64,000 nt of DNA from Phil1 sp964487565 (GTDB taxonomy: Bacteria; Bacillota; Clostridia; Christensenellales; CAG-138). The translations under genes were made by a program, and so were the position numbers. Below, one piece after another: positions 16,708 through 25,958 of this stretch. The DNA lies in contig CAZARN010000005.1 in assembly GCA_964487565.1 (NCBI GenBank), positions 62,001 to 126,000 on the forward strand, read 5' to 3'. The first letter of the stretch is position 1. Every line of letters begins with the position of its first letter. The notes below the pieces were generated by a model. It searched no databases and was not told the DNA's origin. It worked only from the letters and a program-made list of their open reading frames with translations.

Positions 16708-17205
16708 CTATGCTTCGGAAACAGGAAGGCCGAGCCTTCGCTTCATCGTTTTTTCAACGGCGTTAAGTATGTTTTCATAACCCGTGCAGCGGCAAAGATG
16801 GCCTGAAAGGAGCTTGCGCAGCTCCTCGCGCGAGTACAGCTTCCCGCTTTCAAGTATTTCGACCGCGGTCATTATGAAGCCCGGCGTGCAGAAGCCGCAC
16901 TGCACCGCGGCCTCGTCGATGAAGGCCTGCTGTATGTCGGAAAGCTCGCCTTCCGGCCCCATCAGACTTTCAAGCGTGCGGATGGATCTGCCGTCCGCCC
17001 AAACCGCAAGATATATGCAGGAGTTGAAGCATTCGCCGTCGATGAGAACGTTGCACGCGCCGCATTCGCCGACCTCGCATCCCTTTTTGACCGAGGTCAG
17101 GCGGAAATCGTTCCTGAGCATATCCGTGAGAGACGCGCGCACATCGACCATCGTCTCCGTGTATCTGCCGTTTATCGTGCATTTGACAAGCTGCATCTGT
17201 GCCAT
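16708..17205 (-). CDS. xdhC: Xanthine dehydrogenase-type [2Fe-2S] subunit
   Basis: 165 residues. Both iron-sulphur clusters are visible: plant-type CEVGECGAC...C and the C-terminal CGFC...CRC pattern (VQCGFCTPGFIM, LCRCTGYENI). It passes electrons from the molybdenum subunit to the FAD subunit of a xanthine dehydrogenase-family enzyme. The ATG overlaps the stop of the FAD-subunit gene by one base. Symbol follows E. coli usage, where XdhC is the iron-sulphur protein. Confidence 0.93.
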   Translation of the reverse strand: MAQMQLVKCTINGRYTETMVDVRASLTDMLRNDFRLTSVKKGCEVGECGACNVLIDGECFNSCIYLAVWADGRSIRTLESLMGPEGELSDIQQAFIDEAAVQCGFCTPGFIMTAVEILESGKLYSREELRKLLSGHLCRCTGYENILNAVEKTMKRRLGLPVSEA

Positions 17206-18086
17206 CAGAATTCACCCCCGCTCTGTTCGCATGCGCTGATGAAGGCGCGTTTTGCAAGTTCCTCCACAAGGTGCAGACGGAATTCCTTCGTCGCGCGCCA
17301 GCTCGTGCGCGGATTAACATCCGAAAGCGCGGCTTTCGCAAATTCCTCCGCCGAAGCCGCCGATACAGGCAATCCGCGGACGGCATTTTCCGCGCTTGCC
17401 GCGCGCATGGGCACGGGCCCTGCGACCCCGTATGCGATCCTCGCGTCCTCAACGCGCTTTTTGTCGGCGGAAAGCTTCACGTTCACGCTGCATCCGAGGG
17501 TCGCGATGTCCATGGCGTTTCGCATGGCGTATTTGATGTAATTCCCCTTGTAGCCTTCATAGCGGCGCGCAGGTATCAGTATCGCCGTGCAAAGCTCGTC
17601 ATGGGCAAGGTCGACCACGCCCGCCTTTATATAGAATTCGGTTATCGGTTTCATGCGCACGCCGCTCGGGCCGGTTATCTCGACCACGGCGTCATATGCC
17701 ATGAGGGTGGAGGCGGAGTCCGCGCTGGTCACGCCGTTGCATATGTTGCCGCCGATGGTGCCGATGTTCCTTATCTGCGGCCCGCCGACCATATCCACGG
17801 CCTCCGCGAGCACCTTGATATGTTCGTTGATGATGGGATCGCGCGCGATATGCGAAAAGCTCGTGAGGGGCTTTATGCGGATCGTTCCGTCCGGATCGAG
17901 CGATACGCCGCGCAGTGCGTCAAGCTTATATATGCTCACAAGCTCGCAGCCTGCAAGCTTGCCTTCCCTCATCTGGATGAGGACGTCGCTTCCGCCGGCG
18001 ATAAGCTTCGCCTCCGGATGCGCGGTGAGCAGCTCTATCGCGTTTTTAACGCTTGAAGCTTCATAAAGGGCTTTCATGTCATACAT
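17205..18086 (-). CDS. xdhB: Xanthine dehydrogenase-type FAD-binding subunit
   Basis: 293 residues with the FAD-binding motifs LIAGGSDVLIQMREG and GTIGGNICNGVTSADSA, and the CO-dehydrogenase flavoprotein C-terminal region. It is the middle redox subunit between the [2Fe-2S] protein and NAD+. It lies 15 bases downstream of the molybdenum subunit gene and abuts xdhC. Two start codons are possible (MYDMKAL); the first is used. Confidence 0.93.
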   Translation of the reverse strand: MYDMKALYEASSVKNAIELLTAHPEAKLIAGGSDVLIQMREGKLAGCELVSIYKLDALRGVSLDPDGTIRIKPLTSFSHIARDPIINEHIKVLAEAVDMVGGPQIRNIGTIGGNICNGVTSADSASTLMAYDAVVEITGPSGVRMKPITEFYIKAGVVDLAHDELCTAILIPARRYEGYKGNYIKYAMRNAMDIATLGCSVNVKLSADKKRVEDARIAYGVAGPVPMRAASAENAVRGLPVSAASAEEFAKAALSDVNPRTSWRATKEFRLHLVEELAKRAFISACEQSGGEF

Positions 18087-18101
18087 TCGGGATGCACCTC
18101 C

Positions 18102-20387
18102 TCAAATGAGGCCTTCTTCGCGAAACCGCGCGAAGAGCCTGTGCGGGTTGACGGGCAGCGCGTCGAAGGCGACGCCCGTCGCGTTCAGAACGGCGTTCCT
18201 TATCGCGGGCGCGCCGGAGGTCGCCGGCGGCTCGCCGAGGGCCTTCGTGCCGTAAGCGCTGGTCGGTTCGTAATTTTCCACAAACTGCGCTTCAAGATGC
18301 GGATGATCCATCATCGTTGAAAGCTTGTAGTCAAGAAGGTTGTTGTTTAGCGGACGGCCTGTCTTTTCGTCGAAAAGGAGCTGTTCCGAAAGGCCGTAGC
18401 CTATCGCCATGCTCATGCCGCCGTGCACCTGCGCCTCGGCGAGGGCGGGATTGATAAGCCTGCCGCAGTCATGGACGTTTATCATGCGCAGCAGCTTTAC
18501 CTTGCAAAGCGGTATATCCACCTCGACCTCCGCAAACGAACAGCCGAAGGAATATGCGTTCGACTTGATCTGATATGTGCTCTCGCTCGTTATATGCTCG
18601 CTCCTCACCGTGGAGTAGAGCGCTTCCGTCGCAAGCGCTTTGAGGGAGATGAGCGTTCGCCCGTTCACGCGGTTGATTATTTCCCCGTTCACAAGGTCGA
18701 GGGTGCTTTGAGGCATCCTTGTGATGAAGTGCGCGTAATCGAGTATGCGCTCCTTCATGAGAAGGGCGGTCTGCTTTATCGCGAAGCCGGCGGCATATGT
18801 CTGGCGGGAGGCGTAAGCGCCCGTGCCGAACGGGGTTATGTCGGTATCCTGCGCGCTCACGACATGTACGTTTGAAAAGGGGATGGAAAGCGTTTCGCTC
18901 GCCATCTGGGCAAACGCCGTGTCCGCGCCCTGACCGATCTCCGTCTCGCCGAGCTGAAGCTGGATCGAGCCGTCCTGATTGAGCACCATGCGGCAGGAGG
19001 AGCTTTCAAGCGAAATGGGCCATACGCCCGTGTTATACCAGAAAACGGCCATGCCTATGCCGTGGCGCACGGGGCCTGTCTCCTTTGCGTATTCGGCGCG
19101 CTTTTTCTCATAATCCATGTATTCCATGCCCTTGGCGATACACTGGTTGAAGGTGTCGAAATAGTTTTCGTTCTTTGAAAAATTGTCCACATACCCGACT
19201 TCCATAAGGTTGAGCTTGCGAAAAGCGATCGGATCCATGCCGAGCTTTTTCGCAACGTCGTCGATATGGCTTTCGATGGCGAAGCTCACCTGAGGGATGC
19301 CGTAACCGCGCATCGCGCCGGAGGTGGAGGTGTTCGTATATATGGTGTACGCTTCGCCCCTGCAGCCGCCGCGGAAGCGGTAAAGCTGGCGGAAAGCGCC
19401 GATGCCCTTTGCGGCAATGCCGTGCCCGTGGCTCGCATACGCGCCCTGGTTGGAAAACGCCTGTATAGAGCCTGCGACGAATTCGCCGTTCGGACGCACA
19501 TAGGTGACGATGTGGAAACGTATCGCGTGGCGCACGCGGGTCGAAGCGAAGGTCTCCTCGCGTGAAACGTCGAGCTTGACGAGCCTTCCGCCCACCTTTG
19601 TGGAAAGATACGCGCAAAGCGGTTCGTAAAGCGCATCCTGCTTGTTGCCGAAGCCGCCGCCGATATAAGGCTTCACGATCCTCACGCTGCCCCATTCAAG
19701 CCCGAGCGCCTGACCCACGATGCGGCGCACGATATGCGGGATCTGCGTGGAGGAGACAACGTTCATCCTGCCGCCTTCCTGCCAGGCGTAACATATGTGG
19801 TTTTCGATGTGGCAGTGCTGCACGGTGGGCGTGTCGTACCATTTGTCGGTCAAGATGAGGCCCGGCTCCTTTATCGCCGCGTCAAAGTCGCCGTCCGCAT
19901 AGGATGTGTGCGCGAGTATGTTGTTTTTGAACTCGTCGTGCAGCAAAGGCGCGCCGTCCTTCATGGCTTCGATCTGGTCGAGCACGAAGGGCAGCTCGTC
20001 ATATTCGACCTTGATCGCGCGCACGGCCTCGGCCGCGGCGACCTCATCCGTGGCGACGACCGCCGCGACGTCATCCCCGTAATAACGCACATGCCTGTTC
20101 AGAAGCAGCCTGTCCGCCACATCCTGATGCGCGGGATCAGTGCTCCACGGATGGCCGGCGGTGGGGAAGGGCCGCTCAGGCACGTCAAAGCAGGTGATTA
20201 TCTTGACTACCCCCGTGATTTTTTCAGCCTGGGATACGTCTATGCTTTTGACGTATCCGTGCGCGACGGTGGAGCGGCAGACCTTGGCGATGAGCGCCGA
20301 TCTGTCCGCCATGTCGTCCGTGTATTTGGCGCGCCCGGTAACCTTATCGAAGGCGTCCACGCGCTTTTCGCTCACTCCAACAGCCAT
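18102..20387 (-). CDS. xdhA: Xanthine dehydrogenase-type molybdenum-binding subunit
   Basis: 761 residues, full length. N-terminal aldehyde-oxidase/xanthine-dehydrogenase a/b hammerhead domain (VDAFDKVTGRAKYTDD), molybdopterin-binding IGGGFGNKQDAL and MRGYGIPQVSFAIES, GETEIGQGADTAFAQ, and the catalytic Glu region ALGEPPATSGAPAIRNA. It hydroxylates hypoxanthine/xanthine to urate or works in reverse, and heads the xdhABC set. AAGGAGG precedes the ATG. Substrate is assigned from the purine-deaminase neighbours; other members of this family use nicotinate or aldehydes. Confidence 0.92.
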   Translation of the reverse strand: MAVGVSEKRVDAFDKVTGRAKYTDDMADRSALIAKVCRSTVAHGYVKSIDVSQAEKITGVVKIITCFDVPERPFPTAGHPWSTDPAHQDVADRLLLNRHVRYYGDDVAAVVATDEVAAAEAVRAIKVEYDELPFVLDQIEAMKDGAPLLHDEFKNNILAHTSYADGDFDAAIKEPGLILTDKWYDTPTVQHCHIENHICYAWQEGGRMNVVSSTQIPHIVRRIVGQALGLEWGSVRIVKPYIGGGFGNKQDALYEPLCAYLSTKVGGRLVKLDVSREETFASTRVRHAIRFHIVTYVRPNGEFVAGSIQAFSNQGAYASHGHGIAAKGIGAFRQLYRFRGGCRGEAYTIYTNTSTSGAMRGYGIPQVSFAIESHIDDVAKKLGMDPIAFRKLNLMEVGYVDNFSKNENYFDTFNQCIAKGMEYMDYEKKRAEYAKETGPVRHGIGMAVFWYNTGVWPISLESSSCRMVLNQDGSIQLQLGETEIGQGADTAFAQMASETLSIPFSNVHVVSAQDTDITPFGTGAYASRQTYAAGFAIKQTALLMKERILDYAHFITRMPQSTLDLVNGEIINRVNGRTLISLKALATEALYSTVRSEHITSESTYQIKSNAYSFGCSFAEVEVDIPLCKVKLLRMINVHDCGRLINPALAEAQVHGGMSMAIGYGLSEQLLFDEKTGRPLNNNLLDYKLSTMMDHPHLEAQFVENYEPTSAYGTKALGEPPATSGAPAIRNAVLNATGVAFDALPVNPHRLFARFREEGLI

Positions 20388-20492
20388 GATGCTTTACCTC
20401 CTTGATGATTGAGGGTTATATAAAATGTGTTTTGCGTATTTTGTCCGGCGAGGATCGCCGTTAAGCTTGATCCGTATCGCCGCCGCTGAGCT

Positions 20493-22187
20493 TTATTCCT
20501 TCACAAACTCCATCTTCGTCACGTCGAAGAGGCCTTCGTCCGTCAGGCGCGCGTCGGGTATGACGGGCAGGGCGAGGAAGGAGAGCGCGATGAGCGGATC
20601 GCTGTCCTTTTTTGCGCCGAGTGAATGCGCCGCGTCGAGCAGCGCCTGCTGCACCTCGAGCACCCCGTCGACGGGCGCGCTCGTCATAAGGCCCGCGATA
20701 GGCAGGGGAAGCCGCGCAAGCACGACCCCGCGGCTCACGACGCAGTAACCGCCGCCGCAGGATCTGAGCGCGTCGATCGCCATGAGCATGTCGCGGTCGT
20801 TATCGCCCGCAACGACGAGATTGTGACTGTCATGCGCAACGGTTGAGGCGACTGCGCCGTCCTTTATGCCGAGACCTTCCAGTATGCCGACGGCCATGCT
20901 GCCCGTCGCGTGGTGACGTTCGATCACGGCAAGCTTGATAAGCCCGTCCCCGGGGATGAAACAGCCGTCCGCGTCGCGCGTAACATGACGATGTACGAGC
21001 TTGGTCATCAACTGATGCTCGACCATGTGTATTACAGGCGCGGTCTCGTTGCAGCGAAGCTCAAGATCCTCGTCGCAGACGGGCGCGATGTGCACGCTGT
21101 TGAAAACCTGCGGCGGAAGCATGGGCACGGGCAGCTCCGCATCGGGTTCATATGCACGGCCGAAGCGCGTGAACACCTTTTTGACGCGGAAGCTTTCAAG
21201 ATCCTCAAAAAGCACCATGTCGGCCTTGTAGCCGGGTGCGATCGCGCCGAGAGAGCGCAGACTGTATGCCCGCGCGGCGTTCCATGAAGCCATCTTCACG
21301 GCTTCGACCGGGGATATGCCGCACTTTACGGCAACCGCGGCGTTGTGGTTGATATGACCCTCGCGCCTGATATCCTCGATATGCTTGTCATCCGTGCAGA
21401 AGAATATGTTTTCCGTCGGAAGCTTTTCTTCGGCGATCCTGCCGAGGACAGCTTCCATGTCGTTTGCGGCGGAGCCCATGCGTATCATTATACGCATCCC
21501 CGCGCGCAGTTTTTCCTTCACCTCGTCGAAGTTGGAGCATTCGTGATCCGTGGAAGGCCCCGCGACGCGGTATGCGTTGAGCGTGCGCCCGCTGATGAGC
21601 GGCGCGTGTCCGTCGATCGGTTTTCCGTCAAAAAGACGCAACTTGTCGAGCATTTCCTGCGTGCCGGCGGTCACGCTCACATAATCCATCACCTCGCCGA
21701 GGCCAAGCACGCGGCTTTTTTTGATGAACTGCTCCATATCCTCCGCGACAAGCTTTGCGCCGCTGTGTTCGAAGGGCGTCGCCGGCACGCAGGAAGGCAT
21801 CATGAACAGCACCCGCAGCGGCAGATCGTCCGTCAGCTTGTACATCGCGCGAAAGCCCGCAACGCCGCATACGTTGGCGATCTCGTGCGGATCGGCGATT
21901 ATCGTTGTGGTGCCGAAGGGCATGATGACCTTCATGAAGCTTGACGGTATCACCATGGAGCTTTCAATGTGGACATGCGCGTCGATGAAGCCCGGGCAAA
22001 GGTACGCGCCCCCGGCGTCATATTCGTTTTCACATGAATATTCGCCCACGCCTATTATCACGTCGTCGCAAACGGCAACGTCCGCGCGGATGATCTCATC
22101 GGTGAAAACATTGACCACGTTCGCGTTCCTGATGACAAATGTCGCCTTCCCGTCGAGCGCGGCGCGGATAAGCTCCTGCTGTCTCAT
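20493..22187 (-). CDS. ade: Adenine deaminase
   Basis: 564 residues from the ATG at 22187 (RBS GGAGGAG); an upstream in-frame extension of 72 codons lacks a start signal and is rejected. Adenine-deaminase hallmarks: CPGFIDAHVHIESSM, GTTTIIADPHEIANVCG, IDGHAPLISG, CTDDKHIEDI and the C-terminal domain HDSHNLVVAGDNDRDM. It converts adenine to hypoxanthine, the substrate of the adjacent dehydrogenase. It sits 105 bases upstream of xdhA on the same strand; the gap has no visible terminator or riboswitch, so cotranscription is likely. Confidence 0.95.
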   Translation of the reverse strand: MRQQELIRAALDGKATFVIRNANVVNVFTDEIIRADVAVCDDVIIGVGEYSCENEYDAGGAYLCPGFIDAHVHIESSMVIPSSFMKVIMPFGTTTIIADPHEIANVCGVAGFRAMYKLTDDLPLRVLFMMPSCVPATPFEHSGAKLVAEDMEQFIKKSRVLGLGEVMDYVSVTAGTQEMLDKLRLFDGKPIDGHAPLISGRTLNAYRVAGPSTDHECSNFDEVKEKLRAGMRIMIRMGSAANDMEAVLGRIAEEKLPTENIFFCTDDKHIEDIRREGHINHNAAVAVKCGISPVEAVKMASWNAARAYSLRSLGAIAPGYKADMVLFEDLESFRVKKVFTRFGRAYEPDAELPVPMLPPQVFNSVHIAPVCDEDLELRCNETAPVIHMVEHQLMTKLVHRHVTRDADGCFIPGDGLIKLAVIERHHATGSMAVGILEGLGIKDGAVASTVAHDSHNLVVAGDNDRDMLMAIDALRSCGGGYCVVSRGVVLARLPLPIAGLMTSAPVDGVLEVQQALLDAAHSLGAKKDSDPLIALSFLALPVIPDARLTDEGLFDVTKMEFVKE

Positions 22188-22335
22188 GTGCTCTCCTCCG
22201 GCCAAAATAAAAATGTGATGTGTCAAAATATTTTTAGACAGTATAACATATTCCATCCTTATTATAAAGCATAAACGCGAAGTGCGCGCTGTTTTTTTGC
22301 AGAGCAAACGGCCGGCGGCGGCAAAAGCATAATTC

Positions 22336-22364
22336 TCGACATCATGCGCGCATAAGTATATAAT
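22336..22364 (+). promoter_or_regulatory. Promoter for the ExbB/ExbD-like genes and glmS
   Basis: TCGACA (22336-22341, five of six to consensus), a 17-base spacer and a perfect TATAAT (22359-22364), 32 bases before the first start codon. Because the four genes that follow are closely packed, it may also drive glmS. Confidence 0.75.
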
Positions 22365-22396
22365 GGAACGGTGAAAAACGGGCAAGGAGCGGCAAT

Positions 22397-22909
22397 ATGA
22401 CACGGTTCCAGCAGATAGTGCAGGCGATCGCAGCCAACTTTTTCGGGTTCGACTTCATCATTTTCATTGCGGCGGCGGCAAACGCCGTGCTGGCCGCGTT
22501 TGCGATGAAGGAAGCCGCGCGCCTTCGCGCGAAGCTCCATCTGGAAATCTTCGCGCCGGAGGGCGTCCGCGCGCGGGAACGCGCGGTGAAGGAGTTCGAC
22601 GAGCTTTCGGCGCCTGTCCTTGCGGCCATGCGCACGCGCGCGCAGAGGCTTTACAGTCTGTTTGTCAACATAACCGGCATATTTCCGCTTTTGGGCATAC
22701 TCGGCACCGTGGTTTCGCTGATACCCATGGTGGACGGTCTCGTTTCGCTTGAGGCAAACTTTTTTGCAGCGCTGACTTCCACGTTCTGGGGCATAGTTTT
22801 TGCGATAATCTTCAAACTTGCGGACGGGTTCATAGGGGCGCGGATGGAGGAAAACGAAAAGGATCTCGCCCTTTGGTTTGACACAACGGAGAAGCGCAAA
22901 GATGCGTAA
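22397..22909 (+). CDS. MotA/TolQ/ExbB-like proton channel protein
   Basis: 170 residues. An N-terminal membrane segment (FDFIIFIAAAANAVLAAFAM), a cytoplasmic helical stretch, then the MotA/TolQ/ExbB core NITGIFPLLGILGTVVSLIPMV and FFAALTSTFWGIVFAIIFKLADG, the two helices that line the ion channel in the ExbB family. Such proteins form pentamers around an ExbD-like dimer and use proton flow for mechanical work. It overlaps the next gene by eight bases. RBS AAGGAG precedes the ATG. What it energises in this genome is unknown. Confidence 0.8.
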   Translation: MTRFQQIVQAIAANFFGFDFIIFIAAAANAVLAAFAMKEAARLRAKLHLEIFAPEGVRARERAVKEFDELSAPVLAAMRTRAQRLYSLFVNITGIFPLLGILGTVVSLIPMVDGLVSLEANFFAALTSTFWGIVFAIIFKLADGFIGARMEENEKDLALWFDTTEKRKDA

Positions 22910-23453
22910 GGGTATAGTGATCGAACTGACGTCGCTTCTTGACGTGATACTCATCATATTCTTTGCGATGATCGTCACTGACGCAAAGCGCGCCGAAAAC
23001 GCGCAAAGCACGACGCAGACGGTCATGGAGGCTTCGGCCGCGCTTCAGCTCGCGCTCGACGACGCGCTCGACGAGAACGCAAGGCTCGAGCAGGCGAATG
23101 CGAAGCTTGAAAACGCGCAGCTTTCAGGCACGCTGCTCGACGAGAACAGTTTCGTGCTGACGCTGAGCGTCACGCGGGAGGAAAACGGCGCGCGCGAGGT
23201 GCGCGTGTCCATGTCCGACGGGGCCGAAACGCGCGTCGCGCTTTCGGACAAAACGAGGGACGAAGCTTACAACGCGGTGCGCAACGCCGTCAACGCGGCG
23301 CTCGTCCCGTATGAAGGCGACATACGGTTCATCGCCTTCATTTATGACAGATACGATATTTATGAAAGCGATTATGCGCTTGTGAGCTCGGTGCTTGTGT
23401 GGGAAAGGGCAAACAACGGCGTATATACCGCGGAACGCGACACGGCGGAGTGA
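22902..23453 (+). CDS. ExbD/TolR-like single-pass protein with coiled coil
   Basis: 183 residues from the ATG at 22902. The only membrane helix is ELTSLLDVILIIFFAMIV, whose aspartate sits where ExbD/TolR carry their essential proton-binding Asp. After it comes a heptad-like, Glu/Ala/Leu-rich stretch (about residues 45-75) and then an external domain without clear similarity. The start is coupled to the ExbB-like gene by overlap. By topology and the Asp it should be the partner of the channel protein; the outer domain differs from ordinary ExbD. Confidence 0.7.
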   Translation: MRKGIVIELTSLLDVILIIFFAMIVTDAKRAENAQSTTQTVMEASAALQLALDDALDENARLEQANAKLENAQLSGTLLDENSFVLTLSVTREENGAREVRVSMSDGAETRVALSDKTRDEAYNAVRNAVNAALVPYEGDIRFIAFIYDRYDIYESDYALVSSVLVWERANNGVYTAERDTAE

Positions 23454-23455
23454 TT

Positions 23456-23950
23456 ATGGAGAAGGAACGCATGCCTGCGCCCGAGGGGCCGCAAAAGAGA
23501 GAACACAGGGAAAAACGCCGGCGCGGAGGACGTTTGCGCGGGGCCGGACTCGCGCTTGCCGCGGCGCTAGCCGTGCTGCTTTTCGGCGGCGCGGGCTTTG
23601 GCATAGGGCGCGGGATCGCGGGCTTTTCCGCCCGAAGCGCATCCGCGGCGACAGCGCGGGACGACGTCCCGGCGCAGTCGGCCAAGGCTCAGGAAAGCGC
23701 CGCGGAAGACGGCGATAACGCAGCGGGGGAGACCCGGCTGACGGTTCGCGTGAAGGATGAGAGCATATATTATATGGGCGTATCCGTCACGCCGCAGCAG
23801 CTTCGCGAAAAGCTCCTCGCCGATTTTGACGCGGATTCCGGCGAACGTATAGCCCTTGAGGACGACGGCGCGATAAAGGCTGCATACGACGAGGCCTGCG
23901 GCGTGCTCGATGAGCTCGGCATACCGTATGACGAAATCTCCTCCGATTGA
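23456..23950 (+). CDS. Single-pass protein with ExbD-like outer domain
   Basis: 164 residues from the ATG at 23456. A basic cytoplasmic N-terminus (KREHREKRRRGGRLRG) precedes one membrane helix of Gly/Ala/Leu with no acidic residue, then a low-complexity linker. The C-terminal 70 residues (VRVKDESIYYMGVSVTPQQL..., ALEDDGAIKAAYDEACGVLDELGIP) resemble the periplasmic domain of ExbD/TolR. It therefore looks like an ExbD outer domain moved onto a different helix. It lies 2 bases after the previous stop and 12 bases before glmS. The assignment is a pattern judgement. Confidence 0.6.
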   Translation: MEKERMPAPEGPQKREHREKRRRGGRLRGAGLALAAALAVLLFGGAGFGIGRGIAGFSARSASAATARDDVPAQSAKAQESAAEDGDNAAGETRLTVRVKDESIYYMGVSVTPQQLREKLLADFDADSGERIALEDDGAIKAAYDEACGVLDELGIPYDEISSD

Positions 23951-23962
23951 AAGGAGCATCAA

Positions 23963-25807
23963 ATGTGCGGAATAGTAGGATATATAGGCGATAAACAGGC
24001 GGCGCCGCTGCTGCTTGAGGGTCTTAGAAAGCTTGAATACCGCGGTTATGATTCCGCGGGGCTCGCCATTGTCAACCCGGATGGCGCGATCGATGTGAAA
24101 AAAGCGCGCGGCAGGCTCTGCGTGCTTGAAGGGCTTACCCACGACGGGAGCGACCTTTGCGGCACGCTCGGCATTGGTCACACGCGCTGGGCTACCCACG
24201 GCGAACCAAACGACGTCAATTCCCATCCTCATCTTTCGCTTTCGGGCAAGGTCGCGCTTGTACACAACGGCATAATCGAGAACTATGCGGAGCTTCGCGC
24301 GTACCTTACGGAGCGGGGATATGTTTTTGCTTCGGATACGGATACAGAGGTCGTCGTGCAGCTCATCGACAGCTATTATGACGGCGATCCGGCGGAGGCC
24401 GTGCGCAAGGCCGTGGATCAGCTCCGCGGGTCATACGCATTGGGCATAGTGTTTGCGGACCGGCCGGATATGTTCGTCGCCGTGAGGAAGGACAGTCCTC
24501 TTGTGATCGGCCTCGGCAACGGCGAAAACTTCATCGCGTCGGACGTCACGGCGCTCATCAGCCACACGCGAAGGATAATTCGCCTGGGCGAGCGTGAGAT
24601 GGCCGTGATCACGCGCCGGGGCGTTGAGGTGTTCGATCACTTCGGCGTGCGCGCGGCCCATGAGGTGCAGAACGTGACATGGGATGCGGCCGCGGCTGAA
24701 AAGGGCGGCTACGCGCATTTCATGCTCAAGGAGATAATGGAGCAGCCTGAAGCCGTGCGCAGGACCATCGAAGCGCGCGTGAACGGCGCGGGGGAGATAA
24801 ACCTCGGCCTCAGCAGGCTTTCGGACGACGTTTTGCGATCTGTCGCCGGAATATATATCGTCGCCTGCGGCTCAAGCTATCATGTGGGCATGGTGGCGCG
24901 CTATGCGATAGAACGCGAGGCCGGCCTTCCGGTCACGGTCGAGCTTGCGAGCGAGTTCCGCTATGACGATCCGATAATCGGCGCGGACACGCTTGTGATA
25001 ATAATCAGCCAAAGCGGGGAAACGCTCGACACGCTTTTTGCCCTGCGGGAGGCCAAGGCGCGCGGCGCGCACGTGCTTTCGATCGTCAACGTTGTCGGCT
25101 CGTCCATCGCCGTTGAAAGCACCGACGTGCTTTATACCTGGGCCGGGCCGGAGATCGCCGTCGCCACGACAAAGGCTTACAGCACGCAGCTTGCGCTGAT
25201 GCAGCTTTTCACGGTCTATCTTGCGCGCGTGCGCGGCAGAATAGGCGCGGATGAAGCCAAAAAGGAGGTCGAGGGCCTTCTTGCCGTGCCGGAGCTTATC
25301 GCTTCCATGCTCGGCGACACCTCCGAAATAAAGCATCTCGCCTCGCTTTGCTTCAACAGACGCGATATATTCTTCATGGGCCGCAACATAGATTACGCGC
25401 TCGCGCTTGAAGGCTCGCTCAAACTCAAGGAGATATCGTATATCCATTCGGAGGCATACGCCGCGGGCGAGCTGAAGCACGGCACGATCTCGCTCATCGA
25501 GCGGGGAACGCTTGTCGTCGCGCTTTGCACGGGCGCAAAGCTGCACGAAAAGATGATAAGCAACATACGCGAGGTCAAGGCGCGCGGCGCGACGGTGATC
25601 GCCATAACCGTCAAACCCATACCCATCGATCCTTCAAAGCCGGCTGAAAATCCGGACTTCGTGATCTCTCTGCCCGGGTGCGGGGAGCTGTGCGCGCCGT
25701 CCCTTTCGGTAATACCGCTTCAGCTTTTTGCATATTATGTGGCTCTTTTGAAGGGCTGCGATATCGACAAACCGAGGAACCTTGCCAAAAGTGTGACCGT
25801 GGAATAG
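23963..25807 (+). CDS. glmS: Glutamine-fructose-6-phosphate aminotransferase
   Basis: 614 residues. The N-terminal class II glutamine amidotransferase domain starts at the catalytic Cys (MCGIVGYIG) and holds LRKLEYRGYDSAGLA and HTRWATHGEPN; two SIS isomerase domains follow (VACGSSYHVGMVARY, IIISQSGETLDTLFAL, IHSEAYAAGELKHGTISL). It ends with the standard CDIDKPRNLAKSVTVE. It makes glucosamine-6-phosphate for cell-wall precursors. RBS AAAGGAG is eight bases upstream. The gap to the preceding gene is too short for a glmS ribozyme. Confidence 0.97.
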   Translation: MCGIVGYIGDKQAAPLLLEGLRKLEYRGYDSAGLAIVNPDGAIDVKKARGRLCVLEGLTHDGSDLCGTLGIGHTRWATHGEPNDVNSHPHLSLSGKVALVHNGIIENYAELRAYLTERGYVFASDTDTEVVVQLIDSYYDGDPAEAVRKAVDQLRGSYALGIVFADRPDMFVAVRKDSPLVIGLGNGENFIASDVTALISHTRRIIRLGEREMAVITRRGVEVFDHFGVRAAHEVQNVTWDAAAAEKGGYAHFMLKEIMEQPEAVRRTIEARVNGAGEINLGLSRLSDDVLRSVAGIYIVACGSSYHVGMVARYAIEREAGLPVTVELASEFRYDDPIIGADTLVIIISQSGETLDTLFALREAKARGAHVLSIVNVVGSSIAVESTDVLYTWAGPEIAVATTKAYSTQLALMQLFTVYLARVRGRIGADEAKKEVEGLLAVPELIASMLGDTSEIKHLASLCFNRRDIFFMGRNIDYALALEGSLKLKEISYIHSEAYAAGELKHGTISLIERGTLVVALCTGAKLHEKMISNIREVKARGATVIAITVKPIPIDPSKPAENPDFVISLPGCGELCAPSLSVIPLQLFAYYVALLKGCDIDKPRNLAKSVTVE

Positions 25808-25839
25808 ATCCGGCCGCAGTACATGATGCGCATAACGAT

Positions 25840-25876
25840 CCCGCGCCGCGACATCTGCGGCGCGGGGCTTTTTTGC
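25840..25876 (+). terminator. Terminator after glmS
   Basis: Perfect 10-bp GC stem CCCGCGCCGC (25840-25849) / GCGGCGCGGG (25857-25866) followed by gcTTTTTT. Confidence 0.9.
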
Positions 25877-25958
25877 CTAAAGGAGCATTCGGACTGCATA
25901 CGAGGATGAATATATACAGTAAAATGTGAAATAATTTGCATTTTTATGCGATTCGGCA

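Noticed and set aside
20388..20492. Possible purine riboswitch between ade and xdhA, suggested by the metabolic context
   Set aside because: The 105 bases lack the conserved purine-aptamer core, and neither strand folds into the three-way junction pattern by eye.
23951..23962. glmS ribozyme upstream of glmS
   Set aside because: Only twelve bases separate glmS from the previous gene, far too few for the ribozyme.
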